The notes under the pieces are model-generated. The model was not told the DNA's origin. It searched no databases and worked only from the letters and a program-made list of their open reading frames with translations. Shown here in pieces: positions 24,027 through 37,600 of a stretch of DNA of 64,000 bases (position 1 is the stretch's first letter; every line of letters begins with the position of its first letter). Position numbers and translations under genes: made by a program. This DNA is from Trichoplax sp. H2 (Eukaryota > Placozoa > Uniplacotomia > Trichoplacea): NCBI GenBank assembly GCA_003344405.1, contig NOWV01000031.1, forward strand, positions 372,001 to 436,000, written 5' to 3'.

Positions 24027-27000
24027 TTATATAATAATATCCTTTTCAAAAATTTTATTTAATTTTTCTCTCATTTCAGAGTTAATTTTCAACAAGTAAT
24101 TTACTTGATGAGCCATCATTTTCACCCTATAATTATGTAGCAATGATAATGAATATTTATTAAGTTATTATTCTAAAATACAACTTTAAATTACCTTAAT
24201 CGTTAAAGAAATAAAAATAAATTGTATTAATTCGTACTTTATACGCAGAGAATGAATATTAATTACCATTAGGGTAAATCTATTAAGATACTGTAGGCTT
24301 TCTGTCATCATTACCTTCTGCCATGATTCGAAGCAATTTCTTTCAACTCACGAACATCGTTTTCTACTGCACTGGATTGACTAACTTCGATCATATCTTG
24401 ACTCAAATTATTTTGAATCTAAAAAAGATATAGTTTGAATGTGTAATTAAACTTTAGTCCGGGGTTAAACAGTTGTAAATAATAGATCACTGCATTGAAC
24501 GAATCTGATACTGAGCTATTCTTCGATAATAATAAATACTAAATACTTACAATAAGAGTTACTTTGATTATTATATTTCAGTAAATTATATGTTGCACCC
24601 TAAACTGAAATTCTTATACGTTAACTGAGGTTAAACAATTGCAGAACTATCCTTTGTAATTCCAAGTATCACTAAAGTTATGTTATATCATAATTAATCT
24701 TATTAGCAGATATATTGTAGTCTAACTATGCAGGATTAGTTATCTAATATCAATATCAATAAAAAAGCTATGTCAGTTTGGTAATTCATTGCTTCAGTTT
24801 ATGACAACAGCATTGATAAGTGCCTTATGTTGATATTATAGAAGTATGTTCATGCTCTGCAGGTTGCAATATTATAAGATATTATCACTTCTCTAACTGA
24901 ATTTAACGTAAAAGCAAAAGTTTCTTTAGTCTTTGCGAAATTTATTAATGTAGAAGGAACTAGAAATTCCTTATATTCTCGTAAGCTCAACGATTTATTT
25001 CTGCTGTATATCTTGCCGAAAAGCTAATTTATGATAACATCAAATGAGCAGCGATTGCTAAAATATATCGGAAAGTAAAATTATCTAGAATATCGTTTCA
25101 AAGAATACTAAACTATCAATTCTAAACTTGTTCATGGAATAAGCCTTGCTTGAAGCAAGAATCAGTACTTACTTGAGTGAACAATCCCTGCTCTCGTTTT
25201 TCCTCCTTACTGATATAAAATTTCTTCCTTAGAAAGTAAGGTAACGAATTTTCAATTTGGTCCATGAATTGTACTTGAATGTTCAAACAACTCAGAACGG
25301 TATTTCTTTCAATTTTATGTATATCGCCTACGGCTAAATCAACCTATATAGTAAAGTTAAATATCAGTTACGGCTATCAAGATATTGTATATCAGCTACA
25401 TATTTTGTTTACCATCAGGTTCATTGCAGCAATCGGCATAACAATGATAAAGCCAAAATAAAAGATTAGCGCAAGAACATTATAAGGAGCTAATGTTTTT
25501 CCGTTATATATAGGATCAAAGAAGACTTCGATATAGTCTAATTCTCCAAGTATCATATCGAAAACTTTGATAAAAGAATATGATGCACTGCTGAAGTAAG
25601 TCTATCATAGAGGTCAAGAAAAGGAATAGATAAATACCTCAATATTCATTAATATTGTTAGCATATTAGGAAAATGAGTTTATATGCTATCAGAGAAATT
25701 TCGAAGATTAACTTACCTCGTGACCTAGTTTAATATGAAAGCTAAGTCCAAAGGCAATAATAAGAAATCCCAACATGAACCCTACCTATCGAGAATTTAT
25801 ACGTATACAAATCCATTCAAGAATCCAGGTAAAATACTCTTAATACAGATATCCGATTCATTCGTTGCGAATGATCATTAATACCCAATGAAATTGCATT
25901 ATATTAAATATTAATACATCAGCAGATTACCTTAGCAATAGTAAGCAAGACCGATTGAAGCATGGCATCGTATATACCAAAGGTAGGTAGCCTAGGTAGA
26001 TTAAAAGTATTCTATCAACTATTTCAATCTTGATTACAATTACTATACAGACTTACAGTAAATTAAGGGAACTTTGCTACACTGCTTTTGAAATATTACG
26101 AAATAATAAATTAAAATCCAGTCAATAGATTGATCTATTAGCTTTTTCGGTATCTTACATGTGAGATATAACAGTTATAATAATTATATATACTAGTATG
26201 CAACATAAAATAATATTTTCTACTTTCTATCTTTAATTGCTAAAGGAGTAGATTATAAAATTCTCTTGCTGGATCATCCATGCATTTTGCAGATATCCAC
26301 CACGCGAGATGATACAGTTATAATAATTACAGAGGTAACATAAAAAGATATTTTCTACTTTCTATCTGGAATCGCTAAGACTAGATGTAAAACTTCTCTT
26401 GCTAAAATATTAAGAATATCTTAATTATTAAATATAGAAATGGTATAATTTATTAAAGTATTCAGCGTTTTGCAAGCAAGTAATAAATAAATTCTGACTG
26501 AAAGATCACTGGTTAATTCTACATTTGTTAAGATGGATTCATATATACAGTACAATCCTAATAGTGTTAAATTGACCTACCGTTGCAGATAAACTATTAA
26601 ATTACACCAAGTTGATAGCAATACTACCTACGGCCCACTGAACAAAGCCAGGTTCACTTCCAGGAGCAATAGAAAATATGATGGTAGAAATATATATCAA
26701 TAATTCCACGCAATTTGTTAAGTCATGAAAGTAGGATGATTTCTGCCAAGTAAAATCAAAGATATATGTTACAGTAATCCTTTGCTGACCATTTTGTCAT
26801 GGCGATATAATGCTTTTAAATTGTTGCAAATAATGGAAAAATCTTGTACTAGCTGCTATAAATCAACCAGTGTGAAAGGCTATTAGTAAATTATAATGGT
26901 TGATGTAGTTAAAAAACACCTTACGACACATTTGAGCTAATTCTGTCATTAAATTTACCAGAGTAAACAGAAGGATAATCAACTGAGAAAGGAAGATGCC

Positions 27001-27332
27001 TGGTCGTGAACTCTAAAATAACGATTTAAGATGTAGTCATGAACGGATTTCAAAGCACAATCCATTCTCTATTTCATTAAGGTCGAATATCCTTAAAAAT
27101 TTCCTATAAGTATCGTTCAAAAACAACACTTACAAATGTAAAATAGTAAAATGTAACAGTTCGATTGCCATAAGTATACGTTTCTTGAGTATATTCATAG
27201 TTAGAATAATCACCATTATAAGTAACGATATTGCCGAATGGACGCAAAGCGACAGTGAAATAGGTTAAAGCCCCAACGAGTAAGAGGCAAAGAATTAAAT
27301 TAATAAAATAAATTGGGATACCAAAAGTACGC
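24027..27332 (-). pseudogene. TRPA copy B, 5'-truncated and frameshifted
   Basis: Nine exons matching exons 19-27 of the full genes: 27134-27332 (S1), 26920-27012 (S2), 26581-26742 (S3), 25931-25991 (S4), 25717-25785 (S5), 25413-25601 (pore), 25173-25343 (TRP helix), 24315-24418, 24027-24126. Splice sites look intact and most frames are open, with MILGELDY in the pore. Two defects argue for a pseudogene. The S3 exon is 162 nt against 167 in every other copy: 5 nt are missing just after GSIAI, which shifts frame and gives an early stop. And no ankyrin exons lie upstream; only a decayed pre-S1 exon remains at 27562-27611. Because the rest is so well preserved, inactivation was probably recent. 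A short product from an internal promoter cannot be excluded. Confidence 0.8.
26155..26410. repeat. Intronic tandem duplication, copy B (S3-S4 intron)
   Basis: Two units sharing GAGAT-ATACAGTTATAATAA, ATATTTTCTACTTTCTATCT and a CTCTTGCT end. It occupies the same intron in which copies A and D also carry tandem duplications. Confidence 0.6.
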
Positions 27333-28682
27333 CTGCAAGATTAAACAGAATGAATCATAAAAGTAGCTCTATTGCATAGGTATGGAAACTTATAAAAAGA
27401 TAACTGAAATTGCTCTAGCAATTTTATAAAGTTTATGTGCAAAACGGTCTTCAAATTGCTATAAAACACTATTCTTAATTATTCATTTTAATATATGACG
27501 ATTTACATGAATTCGCGATATAAGTTAAATGGTTGATTTCCAATATAAAGTTTAACTACTTTCTAATCTTCATGCTTTATCTGTTCTTTCTTGAGTTCGA
27601 TCATATTCTGAGTAATATCATCATCCGCTAATTCTTTAATAGCGTTTTCATGCGTTGTTAAAGTAGTTTCATTTACAGAAAATGATAATAGAATTCATGT
27701 ATGGCTTTATTAGCTAAGTTTCACCTCAATCTAGCTTAAAAATTAAAGCTTAATAGCCTCTTTGCTACTACGTTGGCTTCGTACTTTAATAATCTTACGG
27801 ACTTAGAACGACCTGGACTCTTCGCCATTTCGTCAATAGCCACAGGCCACTAAAATGTTTATTGTACTCAAAATATTACAGATTCCTAAACCAAACAAGG
27901 CATATCCTCCAATTTTATGACAGTTACCAAAACATCGCAGAAACTTGCTTGCTTATGATTAAGGATTAACTCTTCTTAATCTATTTTTATAATATAAATA
28001 GAATTTGCAATTTATTGCTGTAAATGCATGCTGCCAATAATAGACAATTTAGAAGACATTGATCATATATAATGATAGAAAGAAAAGGACTATGAACTTC
28101 AATTTCTTAACTAAAACAATCCTAATAAGTGACTATGATCACGCAATTCCAAATTTTAGTAAAATAAGGGCTTTATTGAATCTTGTACAACGATTAACTA
28201 CACACAGCTCTACTCTAGCCGAATACTACTACTAAAGACTTCTACAACGAAGTAACAGAATAATCTAAAGTTGCATGCTTTTATACTTTCGTAGCGTTCG
28301 CAGCTACAATCCGCACGGCAACCTTTTACCTTATTTTACAAACAGTTAAATTATTCTTAGTAACACTATTCTACTGCGGGCCATCATTAATTCGATATGG
28401 ATACGACTACAGTATTTACGTAGACAATATTCACACCAGCCAAAGTACAATGAATTAACCATATCCCAATATATGATTTACAGTTCTATTTTTACCTATA
28501 ACCATATTAGTAACTCAACACCTTACGGTATATAGTTATTTGTACTCTAGCATAGAGTCTCTACTACTACAGTCTATAGTTATGGCTACCAAATATTTCT
28601 TAGGATAAATATCTACCATACATTATACTACACATGGCTAACAGTCTACAATCACAATATTAAGTTACATTAGAGATGCTAA
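27333..28682. other. Intergenic between copies C and B
   Basis: Contains a decayed pre-S1 exon of copy B (27562-27611). The ankyrin exons expected upstream of copy B are absent. Otherwise only AT-rich sequence without recognisable coding signal. Confidence 0.5.
27562..27611 (-). pseudogene. Decayed pre-S1 exon of TRPA copy B
   Basis: Minus-strand ATGATCGAACTCAAGAAAG leads into a degraded match to the exon-18 sequence (TMIEHKRTGLLLHE in intact copies), with an in-frame stop and a lost donor site. Confidence 0.55.
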
Positions 28683-31600
28683 TTAAAAATTGGTTGCACT
28701 TTTACTGTACATAATAATATCTTTTTCAAGAAATTGATTTAATTTCTCTCTCATTTCAGCGTTAATTTTCGACAAGTAATTTATTTGATGCGCCATCATT
28801 TCTATGCTATAATTGTAGAATAATAACAATACAAATTCATTTGGTTATTATTCCAAATTGGCTTGATTATTTAAGCAATAAATAGAGATTGTAATAGTTC
28901 TTATTACATACATTAAGAGCAAGTATTACCGTTAGGATAAAATCTTTACAATTATTGTAAACTTTCTGTCATCATTACCTTTTTTCTTGATTGGATGTAG
29001 TTTCTTTCAATTCACGCACATCATTTTCTACTGTACTGGATTTATCAACTTCAGTTACGTCTTGAATCGAATTATTTTGAATCTAAAAAGATACAATGTA
29101 AGTGTGTAATTAGTTCTTCGCCCTGAAATAAACTATTATAAAAAATTACTACATTTAACGAATCTGATATTTATTATTTGATTTTGATAAAGACTAAATA
29201 CTTACAGTAAAAGCTATTTTAATCATGACTCAATTATACTAGAGTAGATGATATGTTTCGCCGCAACTAGAATTCTTAAATTATAACTGAGGTTAATCAA
29301 TTACAGAATTATCCTTAGTTATTTCGAGAAACACTAGGATATATATTTTATACAATAGATGATCTTGTCAGCAGACATACTGCAGCTCGACTACTTAGGA
29401 TTAGTCATCTAATATCCATGTCAATAAAAGCTATGTTGATTAGCAAATACATTGCTTCAATTTATGCGAAGAGTACTGACATTGACAATGTCTGATACTG
29501 TTACGATAGAAGTGTATCCAAGCTCTTCAGGTTGCAACGATATAAGATATTATCTGTTCTCTAACTTAATTTAATGTAAAAGCAAAATTATTCTTAGTCT
29601 ATATTTATAAGATTTAGAAGGAACCAGGAGTAACCTAAATTTTCGTAAGCTCAAAGATTCATTTCTACTGTACTCTCATCGCAAAGCTAATTTTTAAGAA
29701 GAATATATGAGTAGCCAAAATGTATCGAAAAATAAAATTATGTAAAATATAGTTTCAAACAAAACTAAACAGAAACTTCTTTATAGAATTAATGTTGCTG
29801 TAAGCAAGAGTTAGTACTAACTTGAGTGAAAAATCTCAGCTTTCGTTTTTCCTCCTTGCCGATGTAAAATTTTCTCCTTAGAAAGTAAGGCATTGAATTT
29901 TCAATTTGGTCAATAAATTGCACTTGAATTTTCAAACGACTCAGAACGGCATTTCTTTCAATTTTATCAATGTCGCCTACGGCTAAACCAACCTATATGG
30001 TGTAAAGTAAAATATCACTTATAGCCATCAAGATATTGCCTCTCAGGTACATATTCTGCTTACCATCAGGTTCATTGCTGCTATAGGCAAAATAATTGCA
30101 AAGGCAACTAGAAAGATTAGTGCAAGGACATTGAAGGGAGCTAACGTTTTCCCGTTATTTATAGGATCAAAGAAGACTTCGATATAGTCTATTTCTCCAA
30201 GCATCATATCGAAAACTTTGAGGAAAGAATATGGCGCAGTGCTAAAATAAGTCTATCATCCAGGTCAAGAGAACGAATCGATAAACATCAATACATTGAT
30301 TAATATTGCCAATCATATTAAGAATTTGAATTTATATTTTACCAGGGCAACTGCAAGGATTAACTTACCTCATGACCTAGTATAATATGGAAGCTAAGTC
30401 CAAAGGCGATAATAAGAAATCCCAACATAACTCCTACCTATTTAGAATTTATATAAAAAGTCACGAAAAGAATCCAAGTAAAAACACTCATTTCTACGGT
30501 GTCCGATTTTTACGTAGCCCATGATCATTTACAAGTGATAAAATGGCATTAAGACAAATATTAATGGATCGCTAAATTACCTTAGCAACGGTAAGCAAGG
30601 CCGACTGAAGCATGGTGACGTATATACCGAAGGTAGATAACCTAGGTGGATTAAAATTATTCTATCAACTATTTTAATCTTGAATGCAATTATCATATAA
30701 ACATACAGTATACACATATTAAGGAACTTCGCTACGTTGCTATGCAAATATACGAAATTGAATTTTAATATAGTTAATACATTGATCTAATTATTTGCAG
30801 GTATTTTATATATTATCTGTTTTTCAGGAATCTATTGTGAACAGTCACTATTAGTATTAAAATGATTACGGATAACATATTATTTTCTACTTTCTATCCT
30901 TTAATTACTTCATCAAGAAGATCATGTTCATTATTACGAATAGAAATAATTATAATTTATCTGTTATTATATTCAATTTTTTACTACAAGGTATAAAACA
31001 AATTTTGACTGCAACCAACGCCGGTTAATTAGGCATTTGTTTAGATAAACACTCATATATCCAATCCAAATGACGTTAAGATGGCTTACCGCTGAAGATA
31101 AACTATTAAATTACACCAGGTTAAGCAGACAGTAATGCTACCTACGGCCCACTGAACGAAGTCAGGCTCACTTCCTGGAGGAGTAGCAAATATAATAGAA
31201 GAAACATATATGTACAATTCGACGTAATTTGAAAATTCGTGGAAGTAAGTTAATTTCTGCCAAGTAAAATAAAATATAAAATTAATCTACTGCTGGCCAT
31301 TTTGTCTTGACGATGTAAAATTTCATAGTATTGCAAACGATGGAAAAATTTCTCATGCCGTCTACTATCAATCAACTAGTAATCAGTTTTTCCAACTTGA
31401 CATTAGTCAGCATAAAATGCCGTTAGTAAGATTATAAAGCAATTCATGACGTTTAAAAATACCTGACGATACATCTGAGCAATTTCTGTGATTAAATTCA
31501 CCAGAGTGAAGATAAGGATAACCATTTGAGAAAGGTAGAGAACTGGTCTCGAATTCTAGAGTAAAGATTCAAAATGACATCATGAAAGGATGTCAAAGTA

Positions 31601-34600
31601 AGAATCTCATTCTTTACTTTATTAAGGATGGATATTATAGTTATTGTAAGCATCTTCCAAAATTAAGACTTACAAATGTAAATGAATAATCTGTATAAGT
31701 CTGATTGCCGACAGTATACGTGTATGAGTTATAGTCAGGAGTAACAATATTGCCAGGTGGACGCAGTGCGATAGTGTAGTAGGTTAAAGCGCCGACGAAA
31801 AAGAGGTAAAGAATCAAATTACTAAAATAAATTGGAACACCAAAAGTACGCCTGCAAGATAAAACAGAATAAACCATTAAGAATAGCTCTATTACACAGG
31901 GATGAAACTTATAAAAGCATCATTGAAATTGGTCAAGCAATTTTATAAAGTTCAGGTGCAAATCGATCATATAATTGCGATAGAACATTATCTTCATTTA
32001 TTAATTTAAAAATAGAGAAGGGTGAGGAATATTACTGTCATAACACACCATTTAGCATCAAGTAGGGCCTGGGATAATTCATGAAGCAGTAATCCTGTTC
32101 TTTTGTGTTCAATCATAGTCTATACATCACAAGTGATAGATATATTAGATACTCGGCCACAAGTTTTAAAATTGGACTTAGCATATGAACTCCTGAATAC
32201 AAAATTAATTGAAATGAAAATCTCTCGATCAAATCTTGTCGAATGTTTCTCTTACCGTTAATGTATTACATCTAGGATTATTCTTTGAGTTCATTTTTAA
32301 TTGCTTTTCTAATGCTGGTCCTGGATCTAATAATGAGTAATCGTAAACAATCTAGAAAAGTACGTAATTTAATTAGTGACGGGTGCAGTTTACTTGCTGA
32401 ATATGCGTTTTCATCTGTCTTTGGCATCTTAAAGATAAATATACAAATGTTACGGTTGGAATCTGCGATTAAATTATCATTTATAAATAGAGATCTTAAA
32501 TACCAAGTATTGATACTAAATACTGTACAAAAGGCCGGCAGGTACAAACTAAGGAAAAAGCAAAGGTCTATTTTTCCCGAAATTGCTGATAAAAAAATCT
32601 AACTATACTAATCGTGTTGATCTGTAATAGCAATTTATCCCACAAATAGTAATGTCAAAGATTCAGTTTAGTTAACGCGCTTTAAGCTAACTAATTCGAT
32701 GGCGTTTTAAATATAGTTCAGCAATTTTATAAACTTATAGTGAAACTATATATCTAATACTGCAATATGTGTAACATGAGATTTATTCTTGGTGCTGTAG
32801 TAGTTCAATATTATACTTTTAAAATTAAGTTGTTAGTACAATTCCCTAATCTAATGATTTAAACTCTGGCTGCAAGCGCCTAAAATACATTACTATTAAC
32901 TAACCACTTTATCCATAGTTCCACTTGCACTTCTTTCAATAGATAAATCCATTACAGCCTACAGTATCGCCAAAATCAAAGTAACGATGAAATGTGCTAT
33001 AAAAATACGCTAAAATTGCTAACACAAGAAGAAGCAATCTAATATACTGGAAATTTACCTTTGCTACTCTTGGTAGTTTCTCAATCAAAGTTTGCATGAC
33101 TGAAAATCCTTCATCGTTAATTCTATTTAAAATCTCTCCGCTTCTAATAAGTTGAATCAATAAAATCATTAAGAATTATATTATAATAAAAACGTGGACG
33201 AAATCATAAAGTATGTAAACAGAGTTCTAACAGGATAATTTCTTATTAATCTTTATCAAAGCAATTTGTCTATTAGACGATAAATTAGCTAGATACAGGA
33301 ATATTTCTACCTTTTATGCTTGACAATTAATAGAGCAGCATCTTCGTATCCACTTTCAATTGCGAGATCTAAGCAGGTTTTTCCATTAACATTACAGAGT
33401 GTTATATCGCTACCACTTTCAAATAATAATTTAACAACAGCACTTGACCCATGGCTAGCCGCTAAATGTAGAGGTGTTTCCTAAATTAATTCAATAGGAG
33501 AAAAAAATTAGTCATTAAAGATTGCTAACTTAAGGTATGGTAGCTGATTCAGGAAATGCTTTCTAGATGACTAACAGTAAAGGCGAAAATTAAAGGCAGA
33601 TGTTGAGAAATAAGACAACTTTCATAGGAAAGCAGTCAAATATGCAATAGTAAAGCGAAAGTAAAATAGGTATTAAGCCCGTTCAAGTAGATAGTATTAC
33701 CTCATAGGAATTGATTCGATTTACATCTGCTCCATTTCTCAGTAACAATTTTCCTACTTGTTCAAAACCCTTAGATGCAGCATATTCCAGTGGTGTCATA
33801 TAACTACCATCTCTGAATTTATTTTTATCCAAGCATTATCAAAACTTTTAAAATAGATTAAACTAGTATTTATTTTCATTATGATCTACTTCAGCACCGT
33901 AAAATTTTCACAATCTAATTCCAACCCGACTAGTCAATATTTCAGGTGCAATGAAATCCTTTAATTTATCACCTTTTCTCAATATCTGCACCATATTTTA
34001 TCAGCATTTTTGTAACCTCGACAGAATCACTGATAACTGCAAAATGCAACGGGGTTCTTGATTTCTCTCCCAAACAATTAACGGATGATAGACAACTTTC
34101 GCATAAATATTGAGCTATAAGTAAATCGCCTTTCCTGTAAAAAGAATAGAGGAATTATTCAGAATTATCTTATCAAGAGAATTACTTCACACACACTTGC
34201 AGTCTACAATAAAGAATCTATTTTCTTAATGTATTTTTAGAAATCTCTAAAGGCTACAAAATGTACTTCCGCTGAATCATTTACCCTTCATCACATGAAG
34301 ATTAAAAGCACTGTCAAAGCAGCTTGAAGCCATACATGATGTCACATTAGCAACTTCAATAAAAGTGAAATAACAATTGCACTTCAAAATCTATAGTTAT
34401 CAATAGTAATCATATGATTGCTCTAATATCAAGGTAAAGTACTACCTAAGCTGATCTTACAAAATTTTACTGATTTTTAAAGTATTTGACGAGCTAGAAG
34501 AAATACTAAACTTACTTGCAAGCCAGATGGAGCGGTATGTTATCATCATCATCATGACTGTCCACAATTGCACCATTGCTAACTAAAATTTCCACAATCT

Positions 34601-37600
34601 AGCAAAGTAAACATACGCATTTAAGTTTATCAAAAGTTAGAAGCTTTAATTTCTGATGTAGTATGAGATACGATATTCCATAACCTGGTGACTTCCACTC
34701 TCAACCGCATAATGCAAAGGTGTTTTTTCAAAATCATTGGTTGAATTTAGAAATTGAATACCATGAGCCTACATATTTACAAAATAAATCATACAAGTAT
34801 TAATGAGATCAAATATAACTGGATATTAAAAGTTATTGTGTAGCTTAATTGACATCTGTTAGCATATTTTTTCGATGCTCGTATTTAGTAACCATATATT
34901 TGTAGATAACTTACTCGTATTAAATGTTGAATTAGCTGCACATGGCCATTTTGAACAGCGAGATGAAGACAATTTCGATGTACTTCATCGACGGAAGAAA
35001 TACTAGCATTATGCCGGAATAAGTAGTCAATTACCGCGATATGGCCTTTTGCAGCAGCACACATTAACCGTGTTTTCTTGGTATGATCGACGGCATCAAC
35101 ATCGGAACCCTTTAATGGAATAAGACGTATTCCTAAATTGAAAGTAACGCTAATGGATAACTAGTTTATACTTATTTATTATTAAAATCAACACATACAG
35201 TAATGATAATATTAATATTATTTCTCTTTAATAGAATAATTGGCATACCTTAATTAAAATAATACTAATGGATAGCTAGCTTACACTAACTTATTATCAA
35301 AATCGACACACGACGTATACGACAAAGGCAATATTAATGTCTTTTCTCTTTCATATAATAAATGAAATACCTAAATTAAAGTAATACTGTCGGAAAACTA
35401 GTTTATGCAACTTAGTATCTAAATTGACATATGTAACAAAGAGAGCATTAATGTCTTTTTAGAAATATAGTTCTTATATTATACCGATAATTTCTCTCCT
35501 TCAAAATAGACAAAAGTATAAAGATTGTTACAAATATTTTAGTAAACAGTATATCTAGAAAATCCTTCATATGGTAATCAGCTGAGAAAGTCCATAATTT
35601 ACAAACATCGATTTTAGAAAAACAGAAGGATTACTTTTATAGTAATGGCGATCAATGCTACAAGTTATATTCGAAAAGAAATATCAAACAACTTGTACTT
35701 ACTACGTCTATTAGCAATGCCATAATGGGTAAATGCCCGTATAAACTTGCTAGGAAAAATGGCGTTTTATACTGATGGTTGTATATGTTTACTGAAGCTC
35801 CTTTATGGATCAGCAATTTGGTAGCTTCAAAGTAGCCGTTAGCAGCTGTAATATGCAAAGCGGTCCAGCCATCTTTCTATAATATCACGCCAAGATATAA
35901 AATTAAAAGAAAAGGCAACAAGCAATTATTAAGGCTACTACTTATTATAGAGAAAGAAGCATTAATTAATGCTTTATTTGTGACTATCAAAGAAAAGTAA
36001 AATGGTTTCTAAACGAAAATAATTTGAAGGTTTTTTCAATCAATCCATTATTCATACTTGTATGGAGTTGATATTGGAGCCATTCTTGAGGCAAATTTCC
36101 AAAGCCTGACGAAAAAAATAGGATAGATTGAAAAGCAGATAAGTGAGTAATGCGCTCGCTAATTTCTAAAAATGAAATAGAGTTACCTTTGCTTCATTTA
36201 CAATAATATTCACTATTAGCTGATGCAATTTAGAGTAAAGTAGTATATTATGTTTGTAATCATGATTCTAAGACGTTCTTCTGGATAGACAATCTACGTT
36301 ATTGTTCAATGTAGATAATATTTACAATTTTCCACACTAGATGCAAGTATAGCTTATCACGCTTGGTTATTGACTGCATTTATCGTCTTTGCAATTTCTT
36401 GTAATCGTTTAGTATTACGTAGACTATGATAGTATCTATTGCATTGAATTCTATAATTTTACTCTATGTTCAAAACTATAAATAGAGCCGGTTTCTGCCT
36501 TTGATTTCGTTAGTTGTGGTAGAGTCGGGGCTAGTCGTTCTGACATTACTCGACAGCAGCTTACAAGCTTCTCCACAGTAACGACAACATTCTTACGCCA
36601 ATTGACTGCAATACAGTATTCACATTTTACGAAAGACAGCTATGTAATCCTGCGATATAGTAATTAATTCAATTTTCACCGACTGATTGAGTCTTTCATT
36701 CACGTTTACTCTCTGCAGGTTTTCTATCCTCGAAGCTACAATATAATTAGAGCCAGTTTCCGCTTCTGATTTTATTACTTGTCATTTTGAAAGGCTAGTA
36801 GTTCTCATATTACCCCATAACAACTTTCACGCTACTCCATAGTAACTACTACATTCTTACGCTACTTGGCCGTAACAAAGTACTTACTTTTCTACCAAAG
36901 ATAGCTATGTAATCCTCTAACATGGCAACTAATTCAATTTTGTCGACTGATTGAATTCTCCATTATAAATTGATAATCCAAAAGTCAAATATCATTTTGT
37001 GGATGCAAGAATAGTTGTCTACTTATTACCTCGACATGACCACCTTGGGCGCTACAATGCAACGGTATTTGCCTTTCGTTATCTTCACAGTTAAGAAGAT
37101 CAATAATAGATAATCCAAAATTAGAGGAAACTTCCAAAAATAATAAAATAATTTGAGTGTGGCCTTTAGATGCTGCACTATGAATTGGTGTGCTACCATC
37201 GATCGCTCTGGCTAACAAGTTGGCTTTATTTTTAATCTGTAAGAATAAATAGGAATTATTTAATTCATTTACTTGGTTGCTCTTACAGAATTTTAGTATA
37301 AGGAAGTTTTACGTCAATAAATCATTCTGAAAAACTTTAAGATGGAAATCTCAGCTAGTAAATATAAGATCAGCAATTAGTTGAATGGCTATGCGATCTT
37401 CAAGCGTAACAGCTTACAAGGTGATGGCAAATTTCAAGTCTCCCTCTCATGGCTGCTTGATGTAGCGGAGTATTTAAATCGTCATCCACGACGCTGACAT
37501 CGAGCAAATTGTTTTCAGTAATGTACTAATGCCAGCGATACAAATTAAACAAAGTGATTAATCGTTTTTTATTTTTTTAGACTTAATATAATATTGAATG

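Noticed and set aside
30642-30661. Earlier acceptor for the S4 exon, adding about 20 nt
   Set aside because: It breaks the reading frame and would include a stop in copy D; the acceptor directly before the conserved LPTFGIY-type start keeps phase in all copies.
32285-32602. Plus-strand open frame of 105 codons
   Set aside because: It is antisense to exon 17 of TRPA copy C and has no family resemblance; the minus strand carries the spliced gene.
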